Assembly (NCBI GenBank): GCA_963750255.1 | Contig: CAVVPZ010000004.1 | Coordinates: forward strand, 62,001-126,000 | Source of the DNA: DATLED01 sp963750255 | GTDB lineage: Bacteria > Actinomycetota > Acidimicrobiia > Acidimicrobiales > CADCTF01 | Direction: 5' to 3' | Length of the DNA stretch: 64,000 nucleotides | In this document: in pieces, positions 45,098-53,553 of the stretch | How the letters are laid out: each line of letters starts with the position of its first letter | How positions within the stretch are numbered: position 1 is the stretch's first letter | Notes under the pieces: generated by a model | The model's input: only the letters and a program-made list of their open reading frames with translations | Told to the model about the DNA's origin: nothing | The model's database searches: none | Made by a program: the position numbers and the translations under genes

Positions 45098-46648
45098 ATG
45101 TATCCCGGAGAACTCGCCAAGACCCAGCCGGACAAGGTCGCCTACGTCATGGCCGGAAGCGGCGAGCAGGTCACCTTCGCCGAACTCAACGACCGGTCCA
45201 ACCAGCTCGCCCAGCTGCTTTTCGACCGCGGACTTCGTCCCGGCGACAGCGTGGCCATCTGCATGGAGAACAACGTGCAGTACCTCACCTGTACCTGGGC
45301 CGCCCAGCGCTCGGGCCTCTACTACACCTGCGTGAGCTCGCGCCTGACGGTCAGCGAGGCCGACTACATCCTCAATGACTGCGAGGCCAAGGCGTTCATC
45401 ACGTCGAACGACAAGCGCGACCTCGCTGCCGAGTTGTCCGACAAGATCCCCAACGTCCACACCCGGTTGATGATCGGCGGCGTGATCGACGGGTTCGAGC
45501 GCTTCGAGGACGTGGTCGCCGGCTATCCGGCCGAGCCGCTCGAAGAAGAACTCGAAGGCGCCGACATGCTCTACAGCTCGGGCACGACCGGCCGTCCCAA
45601 GGGCGTCAAGTCTCCGCTGGCCAAGGCGGCCATGGGCAGCACCGGTGGAGGGGTCGCCGTGCTGGCCCAGTTCCTCTACGGGTTCACCAACGAGAGCGTC
45701 TACCTCTCGCCCGCCCCGCTCTACCATGCCGCCCCGCTCCGATTCGTGATGTCTGCGCTTCGCCTCGGATCGACGGTCATCGTGATGGAGCACTTCGATC
45801 CGATCGAGTACCTGCGCAACATCGAGAAGTACAAGGTGACCCACACCCAGGTCGTCCCCACGATGTTCGTGCGGATGCTCAAGCTCGACGAGGCCGAGCG
45901 CAAGTCGTTCGACGTCTCGACGATCCAGACGGTCATCCACGCCGCGGCACCGTGCCCGATCCCGGTCAAGGAGCAGATGATCGAGTGGTGGGGACCGGTC
46001 ATCCACGAGTACTACGCCGGCACCGAGGGCAACGGCTTCGTCGCCTGCAACTCCGAGGAGTGGATGGCGCACAAGGGCACCGTGGGCAAGGCGCTCACGG
46101 GTGTGCTGCACATCTGCGACGAGGAGGGCACCGAGTTGCCCCACTACGAGTCGGGCACCATCTTCTTCGAGGGCGCCACCAACTTCGAGTACCACAACGA
46201 TCCCGAGAAGACCAAGGGCTCGCGCCACCCCGGCCACAGCGACTGGTCGACCCTCGGCGACATCGGCTACCTCGACGACGACGGCTTCCTCTTCCTCACC
46301 GACCGCAAGGCCAACATGATCATCTCGGGCGGGGTCAACATCTATCCCCAAGAAGCCGAGAACGTCTTGACCATGCACCCCAAGGTGATGGACGTCGCGG
46401 TGTTCGGCATCCCCAACGAGGACTTCGGCGAAGAGGTCAAGGCCGTCGTGCAGCCGGTGTCCATGGACGAAGCCGGCCCTGAACTCGAGCGCGAACTCCT
46501 CGCCTTCTGCAAGGAGCACCTCGCCGGTTTCAAGGTGCCGCGGTCGATCGACTTCCAGGTCGATCTGCCCCGCCATCCGACCGGCAAGCTCTACAAGCGC
46601 CTCCTGCGCGACAAGTACTGGGAAGGCCACCAGTCCAAGCTCGTCTGA
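45098..46648 (+). CDS. Acyl-CoA synthetase (AMP-forming, FadD-like)
   Basis: A 516-residue adenylate-forming ligase: P-loop YSSGTTGRPKGV near residue 158, YYAGTEGNGF (A5), the A8 region around GDIGYLDDDGFLFLTDRKANMIISGG, and the A10 Lys in HPTGKLYKR. Such enzymes activate fatty or aromatic acids to CoA esters. The ATG is 8 bp after TAGAGT (45084-45089). It is followed by a patatin gene after 7 bp, suggesting linked lipid turnover. The exact substrate is unknown. Confidence 0.92.
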   Translation: MYPGELAKTQPDKVAYVMAGSGEQVTFAELNDRSNQLAQLLFDRGLRPGDSVAICMENNVQYLTCTWAAQRSGLYYTCVSSRLTVSEADYILNDCEAKAFITSNDKRDLAAELSDKIPNVHTRLMIGGVIDGFERFEDVVAGYPAEPLEEELEGADMLYSSGTTGRPKGVKSPLAKAAMGSTGGGVAVLAQFLYGFTNESVYLSPAPLYHAAPLRFVMSALRLGSTVIVMEHFDPIEYLRNIEKYKVTHTQVVPTMFVRMLKLDEAERKSFDVSTIQTVIHAAAPCPIPVKEQMIEWWGPVIHEYYAGTEGNGFVACNSEEWMAHKGTVGKALTGVLHICDEEGTELPHYESGTIFFEGATNFEYHNDPEKTKGSRHPGHSDWSTLGDIGYLDDDGFLFLTDRKANMIISGGVNIYPQEAENVLTMHPKVMDVAVFGIPNEDFGEEVKAVVQPVSMDEAGPELERELLAFCKEHLAGFKVPRSIDFQVDLPRHPTGKLYKRLLRDKYWEGHQSKLV

Positions 46649-46655
46649 GCGCGGC

Positions 46656-47644
46656 ATGACGGCCCGCATCGGCCTCGTCCTCGGCGCCGGCGGCGCGACC
46701 GGCGGCGCTTTTCACGCCGGCGTGCTCGCCGCCCTGGCCGACGCCGGGCTGGGACGCCCGCACCGCCGAGATCATCGTCGGGAACATCAGCCGGTTCGTT
46801 GACCGGCGCCGTCCTGCGGGCCGGGCTGCCGCCGGCCGATCTCGCGGCGCGGGCCGAGAATCGTCGCCTGTCGCCGCCGGCGAGCGGGTGTCGCGGCGGC
46901 TCGTGCCACCGCCAGGCGGATTCCCGTTGCGCACGGGCTCACCGGCGCGTCGCGTCGCCGGAGCGGCTCGGTCCGGTCCGTCGAGCCTGTCGTCGCTGGC
47001 TCGCATGGCGACCCATCCCTGGGACGTGCGCCCCGGCGCTGTCGTCGCCGCCCTGCTTCCCGCCGGACGGGTGTCGACCGACATGATCACCGGCGGCGTC
47101 GAGCCGCTGTTCGGCGATTCGTGGCCTCCCCGACCCTTGTGGGTCTGCGCCGTTCGCCTCGACGACGGCCGGCGAGTGGCCTTCGGCCGTGAAGGAGCAC
47201 CCGACGCCGCCGTCGGCGACGCGGTCGCAGCGTCGTGTGCCATCCCCGCCTTCTTCGAGCCCGTCGAGATCGGCGGCCAGCGCTACGTCGACGGCGGCGT
47301 GCACTCCCCGACCAACCTCGACCTGTTGGCCGGCGAGCGACTCGACCTCGTCATCGTCAGCTCGCCGATGTCGCGGGCCGGGCGCGGATCTCCCGCCGCC
47401 TCAGCCGACGGCGCCCTCCGCACCTGGAGCCGGGCCCAACTCGACCGCGAGGTCCTCGGACTTCGCCGCCGCCGCACCCCGGTGGTCGCCTTCCAGCCCA
47501 CGCCCGACGTCATCACCGTGATGGGCCCCAACGCCATGGACCCCACCCGCCGGGCTGCCGTTTCCGTCGCCGCCCGACGCCGCCACCACCGCCCGCCTGG
47601 CCAACGACGACATCCGCCGCCGCCTGGCCGCCGCCCTTCCCTGA
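46656..47644 (+). CDS. Patatin-like phospholipase (several indels)
   Basis: A patatin of about 325 residues in pieces. The N-terminus has the glycine-rich oxyanion loop GLVLGAGGATGGAFHAGVL. The nucleophile elbow GTSAGSLTG is recovered near 46,780 only by removing one base. The catalytic dyad Asp is in YVDGGVHSPTN. The C-terminal helix (ARLANDDIRRRL) ends at TGA 47642-47644 in yet another frame. At least three indels are needed. It would hydrolyse lipids. It follows the acyl-CoA ligase by 7 bp and may share its transcript. Confidence 0.8.
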
Positions 47645-47661
47645 CCCCTCCCCCCGTCTCC

Positions 47662-47709
47662 GCTTTCCGGCGCGAACAGGCGCCCGACCGACACCTTCTG
47701 CCGGAAAGC
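47662..47709. repeat. 48-bp terminal-inverted-repeat element, copy B
   Basis: Perfect 10-bp arms GCTTTCCGGC and GCCGGAAAGC enclose a core containing GGCGCCC and GACACCTTCT. It starts 17 bp past the patatin stop. Confidence 0.85.
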
Positions 47710-47726
47710 GGCGGACGCCCGTCCCG

Positions 47727-47774
47727 GCTTTCCGGCGCGAACGGGCGCCCGAGCGACACCTTCTGCCGGAAAGC
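47727..47774. repeat. 48-bp terminal-inverted-repeat element, copy C
   Basis: A direct repeat of copy B, same orientation, 17 bp further on, with only a few core differences and the same perfect arms. It ends 14 bp before the convergent SirB1-like gene stop. Confidence 0.85.
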
Positions 47775-47788
47775 GGCGGGGAGGTGGG

Positions 47789-48586
47789 TTAGTTGAGGCG
47801 GGCGCGGAGGGCGCGGGCTTTGGAGCGGAGGCCCTCGGCCTGCTCGCCGTCGGCCACGAGGGCGAGGTCGTCGAGGAGGTCGGCGGCGAGGTCGAATCGG
47901 CCCTGGGCGGCCAACACGCCCGACCGCTCGGCCTGCTGCGCGACGGTGGCCCCGGGCAGGAGGCCCCGCAGCAACAGCACCCAGTCGAGCGATGCGGGAT
48001 CTTGTCGTTGGATGTGGACGGTACGAAGGTTCTCGAGCATCCGGGCCACGATGGCCGAGGCGGGGACAGGCTCGAGGTACGACGGGTGGAACGGGGCGGC
48101 CGCGCCCTGCACGGCCCGAAAGCGGGCCACGCACTCGGCTTCGCTCAAGAGCACGCCGCCGGCGAACGGGTCGAGCAACACCGGCAACTCGCCGGGCAAC
48201 CGCACCAAGAAGTGGCCGGGGAGACCAACACCCTCGAGTTCGATCCCCACCCGTCGAGCGACCTCGAGGGTGACGATGGACAGGGTGAGCGGGATGCCGA
48301 GGCGGCGGTCGAGGACCTCGTCGAGATAGGAGTTGCGGGGGTCGTAGTAGTCGCGGTCGTTGCCTTGGAGGGCCTCGACGCCGAACACCTGGTGGGTCAC
48401 CTCGGCCAGCACCGGCTCGTCGCAGCGGGCGGCGATTTCGTCGAGCCGGGCTCGGTACGCGTTGATGTCGAGACCGGGTCGGGCGTGCGCGGCCACCAGC
48501 AACGCAACCTCGTCGAGATGCTCTCGCAACACCGACTCGGGCCCCCGCACCAGGTCGGCGAAACGGTCGGTGGGGCGTCCGTCCAC
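47789..48586 (-). CDS. SirB1-family transglutaminase-like protein
   Basis: A 265-residue protein of the SirB1/transglutaminase-like group: YYDPRNSYLDEVLDRRLGIPLTLSI and GVGLPGHFLVRL are the family core, followed by C-terminal TPR-like helices (LLRGLLPGATVAQQAERSG). A catalytic Cys is not evident in the usual place, so enzymatic activity is doubtful; a structural role is possible. GTG 48586 follows TAGGCT by 6 bp, predicting a leaderless message divergent from ggt. Confidence 0.83.
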   Translation of the reverse strand: MDGRPTDRFADLVRGPESVLREHLDEVALLVAAHARPGLDINAYRARLDEIAARCDEPVLAEVTHQVFGVEALQGNDRDYYDPRNSYLDEVLDRRLGIPLTLSIVTLEVARRVGIELEGVGLPGHFLVRLPGELPVLLDPFAGGVLLSEAECVARFRAVQGAAAPFHPSYLEPVPASAIVARMLENLRTVHIQRQDPASLDWVLLLRGLLPGATVAQQAERSGVLAAQGRFDLAADLLDDLALVADGEQAEGLRSKARALRARLN

Positions 48587-48591
48587 CCACG

Positions 48592-48598
48592 TAGCCTA
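48592..48598. promoter_or_regulatory. Almost fully overlapping divergent -10 boxes (SirB1-like / ggt)
   Basis: TAGCCTA reads TAGCCT on the plus strand (48592-48597, 7 bp before GTG 48605) and TAGGCT on the minus strand (complement of 48593-48598, 6 bp before GTG 48586). Only 18 bp separate the two start codons. Confidence 0.55.
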
Positions 48599-48604
48599 CG
48601 GGGC

Positions 48605-50219
48605 GTGGTCGTCCTCGCCCCGTTCACGACCCGCTACGCCACCAACGGGATGGTGAGCAGCGTCGATCACGTGGCTTCGTCGGCCGGGGTCGCCATGCTC
48701 CGGGCCGGGGGGAACGCCGTCGACGCCGCCATCGCCGCCTCCGCCGTTCTTGCGGTCACCACCCAACACATGTGCGGCATGGGCGGTGACCTGTTCGCTT
48801 TGATCCACGACGCCGGGGATGGACGCTCCGATGGTTCTCAATTCGTCGGGTCGCGCCGGCTGCGGCGCCGACCCCGAGCGCCTCCGTGCCGAGGGCACTG
48901 ACCGCCATGCCCCGCCTCGGCCGACATCCGCGCCGTCCCGGTCCCCGGCTGCGTCGACGGATGGTGCACGCTGCACGAACGGTTCGGTCGACTCGGCTTG
49001 GACGAAGTGCTGGCTCCGGCTCGCCGAACTTGCCGACCGAGGGCTTTGCCATCTCGCCGACGCTGGCCGCGGCCTCCCGTCGCCTCGCCGCGCTCGACTC
49101 GCCCGGGACGGGCGACTATCCGACCGGGGCCGACCTCGTCGCCGGCGCAGTCATGCGTCGACCCGGCGTGGCCCGCACGCTCCGGCCATCGCCACCGGCG
49201 GACGAGGCGGCGTTCTACGAGGGCGAGTTCGGCGCCGGGCTGCTGGCGATCGGCGCCGGCGAATACACCGAAGCCGATCTGGCTCGGACGCAGGCCGACT
49301 GGGTCGACGGTCTGTCGGTCGAGATCCAGTGGGGTCGCGCGCCTGTGGACGGTGCCGCCCAACTCCCAGGGCTACCTCACCCTGGCCGGCGTGGCCATGG
49401 CCGCCGCCTGTCGAGGGACTCCCCGACGATCCCGACGACGGGCAGTGGGCCCACCTCCTGGTCGAGATCGCCCGGCAGGCGGGACACGACCGCATCGACG
49501 TCACTCCACGAGGCGCGCCGACGGCGATGCGCTCCTCGGCCCCGACCGCCTCGGCCCCCGACTGGACGCACGTCGACCCCGACCCGCGCCGGCGACCTCG
49601 GCATGCCCGTCGAGGGTCGGCGGCACGATCTACCTCTGCGCCGCCGACGGGACGGGCATGGGGGTCTCCTGATCCAGTCGAACTACGCCGGCTTCGGGTC
49701 GATGTCTGGTCGTGCCCGGCACCCGGATCTTCCTGCAGAACCGGGGCGGCGGGGTTCTAACTCCGAGCCCGGCCACCCCGCCGAGTACGGACCAGGCCGG
49801 CGGCCGCCCCACACGCTGGCCCCGGCGCTGGTCACCTACGCCCGACGGCGCACGCTCGACTGCGTCATCGGGACGATGGGCGGAGACACCCAGCCCCAGG
49901 TCCTCCTCCAGTTGCTCGCTCGTCGCTACGGCGCTGGGGCCGATCCGGCGGACACCATTGCCGCCCCGCGGTGGGTTCTGGCCGGCGCCGAGGTCGGCTT
50001 CGACGTGTGGCAAGGCGGTGGTGACGTGCGGGTCGCGGTCGAGGCGCACGCCCCCGACGGCTGGACGGCAACGCTCGCCGCTCGCGGCCACCGAGTTGCT
50101 CCCCAGCCGTCGTGGGGTGGCGACTTCGGCCACGCCCACCTGATCGCCCTCGACCCCGCCGGGTCGCTCGCCGGCGCCGCCGACCCCGTTCGCTCGGAGG
50201 CGTGGCTCTCGGACTTTGA
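48605..50219 (+). CDS. Gamma-glutamyltransferase-family protein (multiple indels)
   Basis: A GGT-like Ntn hydrolase of about 530 residues read across several indels. The large-subunit start is NAVDAAIAASAVLAVTTQHMCGMGGDLFAL; the autoprocessing site is GGTIYLCAAD with the nucleophile Thr; then GSM and VPGTRIFLQNRG, followed by MGGDTQPQVLLQLL and a normal end near 50219. It would transfer or hydrolyse gamma-glutamyl groups. No signal peptide is seen at the GTG start. The many breaks look like errors because every family block is present in order. Confidence 0.8.
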
Positions 50220-50308
50220 CCTCGCTATCGTCGAGGTCGTTGCGCTCGCGGCCCCGGCCGCCGACATCCCGCCAGTGGATCTGCCACTTCTGGAGATGGA
50301 GCGTCAAT

Positions 50309-50919
50309 ATGGGAGCGAAGCGTTTGGCGACGGGCATGACCATCGTCGTGATCGCGGCCGGCGGCATGATCGCGGCCGGCGGCATCGCGCTGCTGTCGAG
50401 CCGAGGCGAACCAGAGACGCGGCGTGGCCGGCGATCCGGTGGCGCTCGCCGTCCACGAGAGCGTCGCCGCCGGCACCGTCCATATCGCAGGACGGATCTT
50501 GCCCTCCGACGGACCCGAGGTCGACATCGAGGCCGATCTCTCGTTCGCGTCCGGAGCATCCGTCGACGGTGGCGCGCACCCGATCGGGCCAGTCGGCCGA
50601 GGTTCGCACGGCCAATGACCGGGTGTGGGTCCGGGTTGGCGAGGGCCCGTGGTCCGAGGTCGACGGCGGCGGCCCCGCGCTGGCCTCGGCCGGCACCGAG
50701 TGGGGATCGTTGTTCTCGGGCCTGACGTTCGATCCCAGCGCACTGCCGGGCCAGCCCCTGGTGGCCCGGCACCACGGCGACCCGGCCCGAGTCTGGGTCG
50801 ACACCGCCGGGCGCATCCGCCGCATCGAGATCGACGGCTCGCGGGTACGCGTGCGCTTCGACCTCAGCGGGTTCGGAGCACCGATCGACGTGACATCGCC
50901 GATGGCCGCCGGACCGTAG
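50309..50919 (+). CDS. Membrane-anchored LppX-like protein (indels)
   Basis: A protein of about 200 residues: an N-terminal hydrophobic segment after MGAKRLATGM (TIVVIAAGGMIAAGGIALL) and a beta-rich domain (GTVHIAGRILPSDGPEVDIEADL, then TANDRVWVRVGEGPWSEVDGG and IRRIEIDGSRVRVRFDLSGF). The architecture resembles LppX/LprG-type lipid-binding lipoproteins, but no lipobox Cys is visible; the likeness is by eye. Frame breaks occur near 50,425 and 50,590. It ends 9 bp before the next gene. Confidence 0.55.
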
Positions 50920-50928
50920 GGTCACCAC

Positions 50929-51661
50929 GTGGGGCGAACGGTGCTGACCCTCCCCGACGTCGACGACCACCAGCTTCCCTTGTGGCTGGCCGACCGGCAT
51001 GGCGAGCTCGCAGTGGGGACCGATCGTCAACGTCCGCCGGGCACTGGGCGCCCGAATGCCCGCCGAGCGCCTCGACGACGTCCTGACCGGCGCCGGCTTC
51101 GAGCCCCGAGCCCGATCCCCCACACGGACCGAGGCGCACGGCATCGCCATCCGGGCCGACACCCTGGCCGACACCGTGGCGGCTGGGCTCCGCGTGTTGA
51201 TCTGCGGCCTCAACCCCAGTCGCTACTCGGCCGAGCGAGGCGTGGGCTTTGCCCGCCCCGGCAACCGGTTCTGGCCCGCCTTGGTGTCTGCGGGTCTGGC
51301 CGAACCGGCCGAGGCGCTCGACGCCCGGGCTCTGCTCGTTCGAAGACAGATCGGCATGACCGATCTGGTCAAGCGGGCCACGGTGGCCAGCGCCGAACTC
51401 TCCACTGTGGAGTACCGCGCCGGCGTCGAGCGGGTCGAACGGTTGGTGGCCTGGTTGCGGCCAGGTGCAGTGTGTTTCGTCGGCCTCGAGGGTTATCGCA
51501 AGGCCGTCGACCGCCGCGCCGCGCCTGGACCAATCGACGCCGGGTTCGGCGGGCAGCCCGCCTATCTCATGCCCTCGACGAGCGGACTCAATGCCCACAG
51601 CCGGCCCGCCGACCTCGCCGCCCACCTGCTGGCCGCGTCCGCGGCTGGCCCGGTGACGTAG
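50929..51661 (+). CDS. Mismatch-specific uracil-DNA glycosylase (MUG/TDG-like) with N-terminal extension
   Basis: The C-terminal ~155 residues are a MUG/TDG-type glycosylase: LICGLNPSRYSAERGVGFARPGNRFW carries the motif binding the uracil pocket, and MPSTSGLNAHS is the second active-site loop. It removes uracil or thymine from G-mismatches. In front lies an extension of about 85 residues in two frames: MGRTVLTLPDVDDHQLPLWL from GTG 50929 (TAGGGT box 6 bp upstream), then a frame change near 51,000. The extension loosely recalls the end of a methyltransferase domain, which I cannot confirm. An intact shorter start is ATG 50999. Confidence 0.8.
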
Positions 51662-51670
51662 CTTCGCCGG

Positions 51671-52603
51671 ATGCTCCTCCGCATCTTCACCGAGCCCCAA
51701 CAGGGCGCGACCTACGACCAGCTGTTGGGGATCGCCCTCGCCGCCGAAGCCAGCGGGTTCGACGCCTTCTTCCGATCCGACCACTACCTGCGCATGGGTG
51801 CCGGCGATCCGGGGCCGGGCCCGAGCGATGCGTGGACCACGCTGGCCGGACTCGCCCGCGACACCTCGACCATCCGGCTCGGCACGCTGGTGAGCTCGAT
51901 GACGTTCCGCTATCCCGGGGTCCTCGCCATCCAGGTCGCCAACGTCGACGCCATGAGCAACGGACGGGTCGAACTCGGGCTGGGCAGCGGCTGGTTCGCC
52001 CAGGAGCACACGGCCTACGGCATCGAGTTCCCTGCCCTCGGCGAACGCTTCGATCGACTCGAGGAGCAGCTCGCCATTCTCCGCGGCCTCTGGACGACGG
52101 CGCCGGGCGACACGTTCACCTTCGAGGGCGCCCACTACCAGCTGCGCGACTCGCCGGCCCTGCCCAAGCCGGTCCAACAGCCGCATCCGCCCATCGTCAT
52201 CGGCGGCGGTGGACCCAAGCGGACCCCCCGCCTGGCCGCCACCTACGGCGCCGAGTACAACCTGCCGTTCCAGAGTCCGGAGGCGACGGCCCAGCCTTCG
52301 AGCGGGTGCGAGCCGCGTGCGACAAGCAAGGCCGCGACCCCGATGACCTCGTCTACTCCGCCGCCGTCGTCGTGTGTTGCGGCACGACCGAGGCCGAGGT
52401 CGAGCGTCGGGCCGGTCGCATCGGACGCCAGCCGTCGGAGCTCCGCCAGAACGGCGCCGCCGGGAGCCCGCAGGAAGTGCTCGACAAGTTGGCTCGCTAC
52501 GCCGAGATCGGCGCCGACCGCATCTACCTCCAGGTGCTCGACGTGACCGAGACCGACCAGGTCCACCTCCTCGGCCGAGGAGGTGCTGCCCAACGTGGGC
52601 TAG
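51671..52603 (+). CDS. LLM-class (F420-type) flavin-dependent oxidoreductase (two indels)
   Basis: A luciferase-like TIM-barrel oxidoreductase of about 310 residues: GFDAFFRSDHYLRM, IRLGTLVSSMTFRYPGVLA, GRVELGLGSGWFAQEH and IVIGGGGPKRTPRLAA match F420-dependent members. It would use F420 (made via fbiC in this window) or FMN. Frame changes occur near 52,290 (before ERVRAACDKQGRDPDDL) and near 52,577 (before EVLPNVG). The TAG at 52601-52603 overlaps the convergent gene stop as CTAG. The TAGCTT box before the ATG includes the stop of the glycosylase gene. Confidence 0.85.
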
Positions 52604-53428
52604 CGCTTGAAGGCGACCTGGAAGTCGACGCCGGCGCCGTCACCGGGGACCAGCGCGAACCCCCGAGCATCGGTGCGGCTGGGGAAAGACGAGAGGTCGA
52701 ACAACCAGACCCCCGTGGCGCTCCGCTTGCCCTGGACGCACTTGGCGCTGTCGACGGCAGGCGCGTCGGCCATCGCGATCGCCTCGCCGTCCTTCCAACT
52801 CGACGTCGTGATCTGGCAGGCCTGCACTGCGGCGGGGCCACTGTTCGACCGACCGCCGGCCGGGTCCTCCGTGAGACCGAGCACCGTCGCCGTCCCCGCC
52901 AACCGAACGTAGGAGCGCTTGTCGTCTTGCACCCGGACGCCCACGGGGAGGGATCCCGGCGGCACGCCGTTGCTGGCCAAGGGAGTGCCCGCCGCCTGCG
53001 AGGCGTAGGTCGACGCAACCACCCGCAGCGGCTGCAACGCCGTGGTGGTCGTGGTCGAGGGACCGGAAGCCGCGGGTGTGGTAGTCGGGGGCGAGAACGA
53101 CGGCTCCGACGCTGTGGTGTTGGCCGAACCCGCTGACGTTGTCGGCGTGAATGACGGCGTGCTCGAGAACGAAGGAGAGGAATCGAACGCCGTCGGAGGG
53201 ACCGTCACTTCTGGAGGCAAGGCATCGGCCGCCGCCGTGTCGGCGCCCACCACGGTCGTCGGCGTCACGATGGAACCCGTCGCCCGTCGAGGCCAGGTCG
53301 GCGGGCGCTTCGGGCTTGGGCAGGATGGCGAGAGCCAGCAGGATGGCCAGCACGGTGACGGCCACGGGTCGATAGCGGCCGAGGCCTCGGAACAATTCGC
53401 CGATCGTCATGTCCGAGAGGCTTCCCAC
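52600..53428 (-). CDS. Membrane-anchored hypothetical protein (frameshifted near 53279)
   Basis: A protein of about 275 residues: an N-terminal helix (PVAVTVLAILLALAIL), a long Ser/Thr/Pro-rich linker (TTTP and STTTTT runs), then a beta-rich outer domain with two Cys (AVQACQITTS, SAKCVQGKRS) that may pair. One extra base near 53,279 splits the frame. The layout is typical of a cell-surface protein; no family is recognised. GTG 53428 follows a TAAAGA box by 7 bp. Confidence 0.6.
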
Positions 53429-53553
53429 GGGTCAATCTTTACCACCGCGAGTGTGGGCGACCGGACCGTGTCCGATACCATGACCGCCGATAACGCCCTC
53501 CGCTGGGGGGCCCTCTGGCAGGCTTCGTGGGGGTCAATCCAAGAGTGCGCACC

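Noticed and set aside
47662..47774. CRISPR repeats
   Set aside because: Only two 48-bp copies with a 17-bp gap and no cas genes; the third copy is 16 kb away and alone.
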